From: a virus
DNA length: 22,603 bases
Reading direction: 5' to 3' (one strand)
Virus record (IMG/VR): IMGVR_UViG_3300021197_001211
Coordinates: 1-22,603 of that record
In this document: piece by piece, positions 13,401 to 19,273 of the stretch
Layout: each line of letters opens with the position of its first letter
Numbering within the stretch: position 1 is the first letter of the stretch
Translations under genes and position numbers: made by a program
Notes under the pieces: generated by a model
Seen by the model: the letters and a program-made list of their open reading frames with translations, nothing else
Told to the model about the DNA's origin: nothing
Databases searched by the model: none

Positions 13401-15584
13401 AGCAATAGCGACTTTGGTGACGGCACTTACCTGACCATATCTCCGAGTGACGCTTCCCGTAACTACGCAGGCGAAGGGCCAGACCTAACGAGCCGAATCA
13501 ACTCGCTTTCTGAAAGCATACAAGAAAGCTTGGAAAGTGACTGGGATCTAAACCCAGACTTTTGGGACAAGATAAACGACCCAGAGGTATTTGCTAAACT
13601 CGAAAAGCTGGTCGATGAGTTTGAGGAAAATGGTTACCGAGAGGCGCTTGAAGAAGCCGCTAACCTCGCGGCCACATCTATTTTGAAGGGGCCAAACGAG
13701 GGCGTGATATACCCTGTCTTCGTAAACAACAAAGACTTTGCTGTCATCGGCGGCAAAAACAGAACGGTTATTGATATTGATAAAACACAATATTACGACG
13801 CCGCCGAAGAAGAAATATTCCGAACGGACTTTGATAGCGATGAGGCTTATGAGGACGCTATATTCGAGTACGCTCAAGAACTCGAAAACACCGACTATGA
13901 AAGTCCCATTGCAGAACTTTCATACAGTCTTAGAAGTGCAGGGGCTGGTGATGAGGTGGTCGGTCGGGTAATTGACTCAGCTATGGAAAGCGGTCAAATC
14001 GATTTGAGCGAGATGAATGATCTCATTCGCGGTTCTTACAACGAGGATTTTGACACTGGCGAATTGTTGAATAACGGCCAGATTGTGCAAAACGTGTTAA
14101 TCGACCTTGGTTACAAGGGCGTTGTTGATAACACAGTTGGTGAAAGGTTTGCAGGCATGGGTGCAGGCAAAATGCACACCATCGTATTCCCCGGTAACGA
14201 AAACCTGATTCGCTCAATAAACGCTAAGTTTGACCCCGCAAAAGCTGACTCGCCCAACATACTCGCAAGCGCACCACCGATATTGGCGCCGATTGGCGGG
14301 GCGACATTTCTCGCTGCCACGGCTTTGTCGGCGCAAGAAGCTCAAGCTGGAGGCTTGGGTAGTCTCAAAACAACTATAGACAAAAGTCGTGAACAAAGCC
14401 TCAAACAAGCCAAAGAGCAGGGCTATGACCTCGATAACGTCATGTACCACGCCAGCAAGCAAGACATCGATGAGTTTGTGCCGGGTTATGATGACGGTCT
14501 TGTTTTCCTGACCCCAAGCAAAGAGTTTGCAAATAACTGGCTTGGAAAAGGCAAGTTTCAAGAAAGGCAAGGCGGCACTGGTGCCATTGAAGGCGTGAGG
14601 GCAGAGAAAAAGCAGTTCAATAAAGAAGCAAATGAGATACTGGAATCACTGCCAGAAGATCAACGCAGCCAGTATTACCTAGAGGTTTTGAATCCCAAAA
14701 GCCAACAACTACTTCGAGAGGAACGAGAGGCCGACAGCGCCATCTACCCCGTTGTTACTAGGGCTAAAAAGCCATTTGTGCCAAGTAAAGATTTTGGTGT
14801 CTTGGAAGAGCTATTTGGCGAAGAGCGTTTCAATGCGCCATTCGGCAGCGGCTTTCCTACATACAAGGATGCCTTAAAAGACGGCAATTACCTTATGTAT
14901 GAAAACAAAGAGGTAGTAGATTTCTTAAAGACCAAGGGCTATGACTCTATGTTCTTGAAAGAAAGCTCTGGCGCAGATGAGCCGTTCACTACGTTGGCCG
15001 TTTTCGAGCCTTCCGATATCCGCTCGGTTAACGCTAAGTTTGACCCTAAAAAGAAAGGTTCCCCCAAGATACTGGCAAGCGCCCCGTTTGCCGCAGGACT
15101 AGGCGCGATGGGCGCTATGCAAGAAGCTAGGGCTGCGACATCGCAGGCAGAAGGAGCGCCGTTTGAGGTCGCTTTAGACGCCCTCACAGCCGCAGGAGCG
15201 CCGATTGTCGGCGGTTTGGCAGGGTTGGCTGAGTTTACGCAAGGCTTGCCACGCAGGATTGCAGGCGATCTTACTGATGAAGAATCTGCTGCTCGGATCA
15301 AGGCGTTGCGTGAAGGCGTGAGTGGTGCGTTGAACTACGACCCCACCAGCGAGATAGGTCGTGAGATCAGCCAGAAGGCGCAAGAAGGCATTGCTGGATT
15401 GTTGCAACCGATAGTCGAATCTGCAAAGCCGCAGGTTGAAGACTTATTGGATTACATACGCGCAGATGAGCAGCGATATACACCGCTTGGCGCGTTATAT
15501 CGAGGCGGCAAGTACGTTTACGAAGACATCTTCGGTGAGCCAGAGCGAGAGGCGACTAAGAGCGCAATGGACGTGGCTATTTAG
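10461..15584 (+). CDS. giant polyvalent protein with three ADP-ribosyltransferase-like domains
   Basis: A 1707-residue protein, by far the largest here. The N-terminus repeats DDIDIF. Residues about 100-180 hold two beta-rich repeats with alternate small and aromatic residues (RFEGALGRNSS, RFPNLLGKNSS). A domain at about 195-285 has GFLGPI, EIPSMVPTLT and a basic KAKRHAMERIKAGLNPF segment, seen in other phage internal proteins. Three ART-like modules follow at about 410-552 (VYYHAT, GPGIYLSP), 960-1262 (VLYHGS, GDGTYLTIS, acidic insertion) and 1325-1530 (VMYHAS, GLVFLTP); each ends with a DxIRSxNAxF strand. A phage-type domain about 600-870 (IPWRMAPTGGDF, DVQFRDKGGLSIG, HPSYPF) lies between ART1 and ART2. 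The H of YH and the Y of IYL/TYL fit the H-Y-x ART class. Such polyvalent proteins are thought to be packaged and injected to modify host targets. Confidence 0.75.
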   Translation: MSSFDDIDIFGAPPVTGSTRDRDLDRLERMVRGRYIDPLEQKAKDMVKNQVVQALSGIEGFTGAAIAQVVALADSPDPNDKLVFNQIASRLNLPINIRRMGDDYMASKRFEGALGRNSSVDVSAYRPDEGETQYGLSAQKRFPNLLGKNSSAGVSARVSTMGDPEIGARFEKRFADGGEVDIFEAEAPRRSPDAYRRDGSLKSQTGFLGPIINKHSGKPMTELSIGVEIGGREVEIPSMVPTLTKEERILLQNLRIGVDPMPKSIVIKAKRHAMERIKAGLNPFLPAEPQNMNLGGSVSTMMGRTPEPELPKLTPAQLANIGGAFADPLGMVDITGEYPEFPAAGVSTAEMVMQGPRSPSLMENLREGDFGAAALQSVGVIPVVGGAARAIRGVAKGADRLAKAQKAGFDTDTVYYHATDRFADSESGEFAQLRPSVSGKLGPGIYLSPDASYTQKYIRRSYRSDTEEPPFGEGARVLPVFVRGKVGTREDFGEAVESIKKNASDKTDFKTIKRQAQEKMADDGFAGFKVQDELVIFDPKNIRSVNADFEDLDSPELLKAEGGEIRKFSKGGILDLIVKGDFDPRFDPRAKEQDMLRNLEAEIIGSNYTQPMPRLALSELEGEDFVTSMSDRTRAGGDVKSINRVQLVDPIHLPGGQDFMFNNPSAVWASAKAPAAKILELARDLRSKSGKDPLYIPWRMAPTGGDFSTTTGELMLGYAAANMTKATKKALDKAMRSYRTTGSMVKGKRVNAGLKVEGWKGIDDPSSVEVWRNTPDPIRKELMTMMDVQFRDKGGLSIGAARLINADPKQLVGRDAGIQNVGRIFADIDIFDSAHPSYPFAVPGGGVGVLENASAATVFDLLPKARFGAAKKKVKDPANPTAQEIRSLQNPARSGTITEEILRRMEARGVDVNSIAGLTGGALTFTLLSAGLVTPQEVQAGALKEFGNSLRKADEMGLKTDQVLYHGSTFDIEEFVARPNSNSDFGDGTYLTISPSDASRNYAGEGPDLTSRINSLSESIQESLESDWDLNPDFWDKINDPEVFAKLEKLVDEFEENGYREALEEAANLAATSILKGPNEGVIYPVFVNNKDFAVIGGKNRTVIDIDKTQYYDAAEEEIFRTDFDSDEAYEDAIFEYAQELENTDYESPIAELSYSLRSAGAGDEVVGRVIDSAMESGQIDLSEMNDLIRGSYNEDFDTGELLNNGQIVQNVLIDLGYKGVVDNTVGERFAGMGAGKMHTIVFPGNENLIRSINAKFDPAKADSPNILASAPPILAPIGGATFLAATALSAQEAQAGGLGSLKTTIDKSREQSLKQAKEQGYDLDNVMYHASKQDIDEFVPGYDDGLVFLTPSKEFANNWLGKGKFQERQGGTGAIEGVRAEKKQFNKEANEILESLPEDQRSQYYLEVLNPKSQQLLREEREADSAIYPVVTRAKKPFVPSKDFGVLEELFGEERFNAPFGSGFPTYKDALKDGNYLMYENKEVVDFLKTKGYDSMFLKESSGADEPFTTLAVFEPSDIRSVNAKFDPKKKGSPKILASAPFAAGLGAMGAMQEARAATSQAEGAPFEVALDALTAAGAPIVGGLAGLAEFTQGLPRRIAGDLTDEESAARIKALREGVSGALNYDPTSEIGREISQKAQEGIAGLLQPIVESAKPQVEDLLDYIRADEQRYTPLGALYRGGKYVYEDIFGEPEREATKSAMDVAI

Positions 15585-15735
15585 CCACCTTCACAAACTC
15601 CGCAGTCACCTTCACCTCGACCTCTTCGTCTTGGTGAAGGGCTTCGAGTATCACGTCTTCGATCAGGTCTTCGAGGACATCGAGATCCACCAGCGTCTTC
15701 ACGCTGACTTCAGCTATTACTGTCATTTTTCGCAT
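15577..15735 (-). CDS. small hypothetical protein, end of the SprT operon
   Basis: A 52-residue protein from ATG 15735, chosen for the ACGAGGCATCA Shine-Dalgarno just upstream. The sequence alternates strands and an acidic helix: MRKMTVIAEVSV, then DLDVLEDLIEDVILEALHQDEE and VEVKVTAEFVKVAK, a beta-alpha-beta pattern. It overlaps the previous gene by 26 nt and runs 8 nt into the convergent end of the giant ART gene. Family unknown. Confidence 0.5.
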   Translation of the reverse strand: MRKMTVIAEVSVKTLVDLDVLEDLIEDVILEALHQDEEVEVKVTAEFVKVAK

Positions 15736-15901
15736 TGATGCCTCGTTCTTGTTTCCACAATCGAATGATGTAATCGGCCTCTGGCCCTGCGTCATGGTGC
15801 CTGTCGAGCACATGGCGGTAAAGCGTCATGGCTTTGTCGCTATCAGCTTCCAGCATCATGCGGAACGCTGCGGCGTCGAGTGTTTGGAAATACTTATCCA
15901 C
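15710..15901 (-). CDS. small hypothetical protein in the SprT operon
   Basis: A 63-residue protein. GTG 15901 is preferred because GGAGGAGATCA lies directly upstream, an excellent Shine-Dalgarno, although the frame is open for another 35 codons. The sequence is helical with many His and Asp residues: FQTLDAAAFRMMLEADSDKAMTLY is followed by RHVLDRHHDAGPEADYIIRLW. No known domain recognised. It overlaps its upstream neighbour by 8 nt and its downstream one by 26 nt, so all are likely made from one leftward message. Confidence 0.5.
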   Translation of the reverse strand: MDKYFQTLDAAAFRMMLEADSDKAMTLYRHVLDRHHDAGPEADYIIRLWKQERGINAKNDSNS

Positions 15902-16109
15902 TGATCTCCTCCAGCTCCGCCAGCCACCACGCCAGATCCCCAGCCTTGTATTCCTCGAAGGCTTGTTCGACCAACTCTGGTCTGCCAAGGCGCTCAGCCT
16001 CGGCATTGATCGCAGCTCGCTGCATCACCCCACGCTGCCACACCTTGTGGTCATCGCTGTACTGGAAATACCAGTCGTGGTTGCGTAGCAGCTTAATTAG
16101 CTTTTCCAT
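15894..16109 (-). CDS. small hypothetical protein in the SprT operon
   Basis: A 71-residue protein; ATG 16109 is chosen because GGAGGATCAAG is directly upstream. It begins MEKLIKLLRNHDWYFQYSDD and continues with KVWQRGVMQRAAINAEAERLG, then a tryptophan-rich helical end (GDLAWWLAELEEIS). The short WYF-aromatic start followed by a helical body recalls small phage proteins of unknown function. It overlaps the 16093-16323 gene by 17 nt. Function not recognised. Confidence 0.55.
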   Translation of the reverse strand: MEKLIKLLRNHDWYFQYSDDHKVWQRGVMQRAAINAEAERLGRPELVEQAFEEYKAGDLAWWLAELEEISG

Positions 16110-16323
16110 CTTGATCCTCCACAAACTTAGCGAGCTTCTGCTCGATACTCGTCCACCGAGCTTTTAGCTCGGCCTCTTCGTCTTTACCGTGGCACTGAAA
16201 CCAAAAGCAGGTGCCGATCAGCCCGTTGACGCGAGGATCGTCGGAGCTGCTACGCATAAGCGTAGACAGCATCTCGATCTCTTCGTTGGTGAGCTGAAGG
16301 TATTGGGTTTTAAGTAAAGTCAT
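16093..16323 (-). CDS. small hypothetical protein in the SprT operon
   Basis: A 76-residue protein whose ATG overlaps the stop of the SprT-like gene by one base (TAATG), implying coupled translation. It starts MTLLKTQYLQLTNEEIEMLSTL, predicted helical, has a central CFWFQCHGKDEE segment with two cysteines and one histidine, and ends in a charged helix (KARWTSIEQKLAKFVEDQDG). The C-x4-C-H arrangement (Cys39, Cys44, His45) is too slight to call a metal site. No family recognised. Confidence 0.55.
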   Translation of the reverse strand: MTLLKTQYLQLTNEEIEMLSTLMRSSSDDPRVNGLIGTCFWFQCHGKDEEAELKARWTSIEQKLAKFVEDQDGKAN

Positions 16324-16850
16324 TACGCTACCTCCTGAACTGGTTCGATGTAAGGGTTGACCAACGTGCGCCGCAGCTCACGATAGATCGTCTTGAACGC
16401 ATCGCCATGCGGCTTGTGATAGGTCTTTTTGAGATAACGAGTGAACGGGCCGTACCGCATCTGAATGTGGTGCGCCACCTCGTGAGCTACCAAGCATTTG
16501 AGCAGCAGTTCACGGTCATCGCAGTCTTTGATGGTGCCGATCACGGAGTCGCTTTCAAATGACTTGTATTCGTGAAAAGAGGTACAGCTATTTCGGTAAT
16601 CCTTCAGATCAATAGAAATGCGCTGGGCACCACCGTAGCTGCGTTGGCTTCGATATTTGGTCTCGACTTGTAATCGCTTGAGGGCGTCCGCGTAGGTCAA
16701 AGGTTGAACCTTCGGGTATGTGACCCCGATTTGAACCTCGTATTGTTTCTTGCAGATCTCCCGCAGGCACTGCTTGGCAAACTTCACGACCAGCTTGTGC
16801 TCGTCGGGTGTCACGTTGTGACCGCGCTTTGATTTGATTTCGGAACTCAT
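16323..16850 (-). CDS. SprT-like zinc metalloprotease
   Basis: A 175-residue protein; ATG 16850 is chosen over an earlier one because CAACGGAGAACGTG gives a Shine-Dalgarno. The zinc motif is HEVAHH: H123, E124 and H127 (HExxH), with a third likely ligand H148 in KPHGDAFK about 21 residues later. The layout HExxH...HGxxF is that of SprT/Spartan-like and WLM-type proteases, which in eukaryotes clear DNA-protein crosslinks. The N-terminal 90 residues are basic and helical and could be for substrate or DNA contact. The gene leads a leftward operon of five that converges on the giant ART gene. Candidate substrates are host DNA-bound proteins or a phage virion protein; the sequence does not decide. 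Confidence 0.68.
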   Translation of the reverse strand: MSSEIKSKRGHNVTPDEHKLVVKFAKQCLREICKKQYEVQIGVTYPKVQPLTYADALKRLQVETKYRSQRSYGGAQRISIDLKDYRNSCTSFHEYKSFESDSVIGTIKDCDDRELLLKCLVAHEVAHHIQMRYGPFTRYLKKTYHKPHGDAFKTIYRELRRTLVNPYIEPVQEVA

Positions 16851-16876
16851 CACGTTCTCCGTTGTTGGTTTCCAAC

Positions 16877-16905
16877 AGCCTACCACGCGCCGTGCCCATA
16901 TGCAA
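16877..16905 (-). promoter_or_regulatory. leftward promoter of the SprT operon with CACGG element
   Basis: On the minus strand TTGCAT (16905-16900) and TAGGCT (16882-16877) are 17 bp apart. CACGG occupies 16894-16890, starting 12 bp before the -10, exactly as in the promoters at 1950-1978 and 16940-16968. The expected transcript begins about 20 nt before the start codon at 16850. Confidence 0.5.
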
Positions 16906-16922
16906 ACACCTACACAAAAGAA

Positions 16923-16968
16923 TTTATTCAAATAAAGTGTTGCACATCGACACGGATACCCTTAGACT
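16923..16968 (+). promoter_or_regulatory. rightward promoter with upstream AT dyad and CACGG element
   Basis: TTGCAC (16940-16945) and TAGACT (16963-16968) are 17 bp apart, with CACGG at 16951-16955. An AT-rich dyad, TTTATT-CA-AATAAA (16923-16936), ends 3 bp before the -35, the same position as the TTATTT-GT-AAATAA dyad upstream of the 2006 gene. It should drive 16995-18294. Confidence 0.55.
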
Positions 16969-16994
16969 GCAATTTCACTTACAGGAGAAACGTG

Positions 16995-17276
16995 ATGACC
17001 GATAACGTAATTGTGACCCAAGCCGCTAAACGCTTTACCCTAGAGCTTAACAAGTTCGCGCAGCAGCACGATCTACAGCCTGTTGAGGCTATGTTGCTGC
17101 CGGGGCTGTTTCGCAAGGCCGCGAAAGTGGTTGACCAAGCAGTTCTTCGCTTTACCGAAAACGCTTTCGAGAATAAAGAGCTGGGCTTCTTTCTTGCAGC
17201 GCAGGCTCGCAAGCTTGGCGCGACGGATGAAGCCAAAAAGCTGTACGCAGAATTTTTGCAGGAGGGCGCAGCGTGA
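16995..17276 (+). CDS. small hypothetical protein at the head of the recombinase operon
   Basis: A 93-residue helical protein from ATG 16995, 8 nt after an AGGAGAAA Shine-Dalgarno. Helices are predicted at TQAAKRFTLELNKFAQQH, PVEAMLLPGLFRKAAKVVDQAVLRF and LGFFLAAQARKLGATDEAKKLYAEF. The last helix resembles a TPR-like repeat, but one is not enough for a call. There is no signal peptide or membrane span. It is the first gene after the CACGG promoter; its stop overlaps the next start as GTGA. Function unknown; a regulator or partner of the recombinase is possible. Confidence 0.62.
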   Translation: MTDNVIVTQAAKRFTLELNKFAQQHDLQPVEAMLLPGLFRKAAKVVDQAVLRFTENAFENKELGFFLAAQARKLGATDEAKKLYAEFLQEGAA

Positions 17277-17506
17277 GCGCCCAAGCAAAGAAGGTTTTCT
17301 ACAACCGAGTGCGCCGCACCTGCCTGAAGCACGACATCGACATTGTGTACGATGGGATGCCCAAGGCGGTGTACGGCGTGGAGTTGGTCAAAGACGGTCA
17401 GGTGATGTTCGCTGACCGCAGCACCGATAACATGCCGCTCGATATCAACTGGCAGCGGCTGCACGAAGAGATGGCCGACTATGGCTACAAAGGCGGTGTG
17501 AAATGA
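17273..17506 (+). CDS. small hypothetical protein between the leader gene and the recombinase
   Basis: A 77-residue protein. The GTG at 17273 overlaps the preceding TGA as GTGA, and its own stop overlaps the recombinase ATG as ATGA, so translation is coupled on both sides. The sequence has a basic N-terminal helix (KKVFYNRVRRTCLKH), a beta-rich middle (DIVYDGM, AVYGVELVKDGQVMFADRS) and a C-terminal helix with WQRLHEEMADYGYKGG. No family recognised. Confidence 0.62.
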   Translation: MSAQAKKVFYNRVRRTCLKHDIDIVYDGMPKAVYGVELVKDGQVMFADRSTDNMPLDINWQRLHEEMADYGYKGGVK

Positions 17507-18294
17507 GCGGCAACCCACTCAAGCAAATAAACAACATCTACGGCTACGTCCGCGTATCGACAGATGAGCAGGTCAAGTCTGGCATCTCATTGGAGACGCA
17601 GAAGCAGCAGATCAGCGAGTTTGTGCGCGAGAAGTACAACCGTGAGGTTACCGAGTTCTTTGCAGATGAGGGTATCTCTGGCACCCATGCGGTGCTAGAT
17701 CGACCCGCCAGTCGAGATATGACTGACGTGATTGACCGTCATGACGTGGTGATCTGCACTCGGCTTGACCGATTGAGCCGCTCCAGCTCTGACCTGTTGG
17801 GCCTGATTCCTGTGCTGCAAGACATTGGGATCACCCTGTACTTCTGTGAGCAGTTTGGTGAGATGCCGATTGTCTACCCAGACGCAGGCAGATCGAAGGG
17901 CTTGGATGCCAAGTTCGATATGAACTCGATGGCCAACCAGATCATGCTGATGGTGTTGTCAGCGGTTGCCGAGATCGAACACGCGACGATCAAGGATCGC
18001 TTCGCGGCAGGTAAGCTTGACTGGGCATCTCGCGGCTACGCCATCGGCGGATCAGCTCCGTATGGCTTTAGGCACGAAGAGGTCAAGACGGGCAGCAAGA
18101 CCCGCAAGAAGCTGGTCGAGGTACCCGAAGAGCAGGTGGTGTTGAAGACGATCTACAAGCTGCACAAACGCGGTCTTGGCCCTCGCAAGATAGCCAAGCA
18201 GGTCAACAGTATGCACAACATACCGCCGCTCACGCATTCCAAGGTGCAGCGGATTTTGAACCGAAAATTTCAGGGTGTTCCTGACGCCGCTTAG
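17503..18294 (+). CDS. serine recombinase (resolvase/invertase family)
   Basis: A 263-residue site-specific recombinase. The resolvase catalytic domain spans about 12-165: YVRVSTDEQ with nucleophile S19, QKQQI, ADEGISG (typical DxGxSG), DRP, and the conserved TRLDRLSRS with basic active-site residues. The long E-helix with MLMVLSAVAEIEHATIKDRF follows. Residues about 172-260 match the start of the 'Recombinase' domain (GSAPYGFR, LHKRGLGPRKIAKQVN), ending in VQRILNRKFQG. At 263 residues it is longer than Tn3-type resolvases (about 185) but shorter than large serine integrases (450 or more), lacking their zinc ribbon and coiled coil. It could integrate the phage, resolve multimers or invert DNA. 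A dyad 7 bp after the stop is a possible site. It overlaps the previous gene as ATGA. Confidence 0.85.
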   Translation: MSGNPLKQINNIYGYVRVSTDEQVKSGISLETQKQQISEFVREKYNREVTEFFADEGISGTHAVLDRPASRDMTDVIDRHDVVICTRLDRLSRSSSDLLGLIPVLQDIGITLYFCEQFGEMPIVYPDAGRSKGLDAKFDMNSMANQIMLMVLSAVAEIEHATIKDRFAAGKLDWASRGYAIGGSAPYGFRHEEVKTGSKTRKKLVEVPEEQVVLKTIYKLHKRGLGPRKIAKQVNSMHNIPPLTHSKVQRILNRKFQGVPDAA

Positions 18295-18300
18295 TCCGTA

Positions 18301-18330
18301 TTATGATGACCTCAACGGAGGTCATTATGA
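18301..18330 (+). promoter_or_regulatory. 13-bp hairpin covering RBS and start codon
   Basis: The left arm 18301-18313 and right arm 18318-18330 pair over 13 positions (11 Watson-Crick, 2 G-U) around an AACG loop. The right arm contains the Shine-Dalgarno (GGAGG, shared with the loop edge) and the ATG (18327-18329) of the small gene, so the folded RNA should block initiation. As DNA it is an 11/13 inverted repeat just after the recombinase gene, and could be a dimeric recombinase site instead. Confidence 0.6.
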
Positions 18331-18470
18331 CGGCTTTAGACGATATTGAAGAGGCTATCGAGACGATGGAAGCCTCTCTTGCGACAGATTTCATGACGAA
18401 TGCTGTTCGAGACATCATGCGAACAGCAGTTCAGCGCCTGAAAGACGCTAAATCTAAGTTGGCTGACTGA
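18327..18470 (+). CDS. 47-residue helical protein before the tail repeat protein
   Basis: A small helical protein, MTALDDIEEAIETMEASLAT followed by DFMTNAVRDIMRTAVQRLKD and AKSKLAD, from ATG 18327 with GGAGG upstream. It is an amphipathic two-helix pattern. Its TGA overlaps the next ATG by one base (TGATG), coupling it to the 18470 gene, which has no ribosome binding site of its own. Its start is inside the hairpin at 18301-18330, so this gene may control the translation of the tail module. Family unknown. Confidence 0.6.
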   Translation: MTALDDIEEAIETMEASLATDFMTNAVRDIMRTAVQRLKDAKSKLAD

Positions 18471-19213
18471 TGTCTCAGGAAGGCTGGGGTCGCGGAACAT
18501 GGGGTCAAGGCGGCTGGGGTAGCACCCTTTTCCAAAATGTAACGCCTACGGGTCAGCAGGCGACTGCCTCTGTGGGCGCTGTAACGGTAGACCTGCAAAA
18601 AAATGTAACCGTCAACGGCGTTGCCATTACCTCTGCTGTTGGCTCGGTCACAGTCCATGAATCCATTCAGTTCACCACGACTGGGCAAGCAATAACCGCA
18701 GCCGTTGGCGCTCCGACAGCAATCGCAGGCACAGTTGTTTCGGTCACTGGTCAAGCATTTGACTCTGGCTGGGGCCGAAGCTCATGGGGTCAAGGTGCTT
18801 GGAACAGTCTGGTCACCGTTGATGTCCAGATAACGTCCGCCGTTGGCTCGGTTCTAACGGTACAAAGTGGCGCTATCGTAGAGCCTACGGGCCAGTCGAT
18901 TACTTCAGCCGTTGGCGCTTTGACATTTAACGCTAAGGCCAACGTCACGCTTACGGGCCAGTCGATCACTTCAGCGATTGGTCAAGTCATTCAACAAACC
19001 CGCAATTCCGTACCCGTGACGGGCCAGCAGATAAACTCTGGCGTGGGCGGTGTAAGCACGTCGGCTGGCGCGGGTGTTAACCCCGTTGGCGTTTCAATGG
19101 TTGCAAGCGTCGGTAATATTCTGGTATGGGGTGAGATAGACACAAACCAAACGCCGTCTTACAATCCAATCAGTACAACACAATCTGCGAACTACTCGGT
19201 TATCGGTAGATGA
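18470..19213 (+). CDS. 22-residue-repeat tail/fibre protein
   Basis: A 247-residue protein almost entirely of repeats. A GWGRGTWGQGGWG motif opens it and recurs as GWGRSSWGQGAWN at residues 100-112. The rest consists of 22-residue repeats with core TGQxITSAVG, at residues 27, 49, 71, 93, about 117, 140, 162, 184 and 206; unlike copies are VAITSAVG and VSMVASVG. The register is exact except around the second GWG motif. Low charge and many Thr, Val, Gly and Ser suggest a beta-rich, extended fold exposed on the virion. The C-terminal 35 residues (NQTPSYNPISTTQ) are non-repeating. The gene lies just upstream of the tail-fibre and adhesin genes, so a tail or capsid decoration role is inferred. Confidence 0.65.
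   Translation: MSQEGWGRGTWGQGGWGSTLFQNVTPTGQQATASVGAVTVDLQKNVTVNGVAITSAVGSVTVHESIQFTTTGQAITAAVGAPTAIAGTVVSVTGQAFDSGWGRSSWGQGAWNSLVTVDVQITSAVGSVLTVQSGAIVEPTGQSITSAVGALTFNAKANVTLTGQSITSAIGQVIQQTRNSVPVTGQQINSGVGGVSTSAGAGVNPVGVSMVASVGNILVWGEIDTNQTPSYNPISTTQSANYSVIGR
18548..19129 (+). repeat. nine 66-bp coding repeats
   Basis: The DNA encodes nine 22-residue units within the 18470 gene. Copies such as ACGGGCCAGTCGAT recur nearly identically at about 18887, 18953 and, with change, 19019. Close DNA identity between some units suggests recent duplication, while others have diverged at most positions. Confidence 0.6.
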
Positions 19214-19269
19214 GCCAGTTCGCAGGCATGAAGAAATTAAAGCAGGCCGTGATGCCGCACAACAGGTGA
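19210..19269 (+). CDS. possible 19-residue micro-ORF
   Basis: ATG 19210 overlaps the stop of the repeat-protein gene as ATGA and encodes MSQFAGMKKLKQAVMPHNR. It ends four bases before the ATG of the fibre gene. The overlap is typical of coupling, but a peptide of this size without homology is weak evidence; it may serve only to carry ribosomes into the fibre gene. Confidence 0.3.
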   Translation: MSQFAGMKKLKQAVMPHNR

Positions 19270-19273
19270 TCAA

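Noticed and set aside
16979-17518. 179-codon minus-strand ORF
   Set aside because: Opposite two tightly coupled plus-strand genes with Shine-Dalgarno and promoter.
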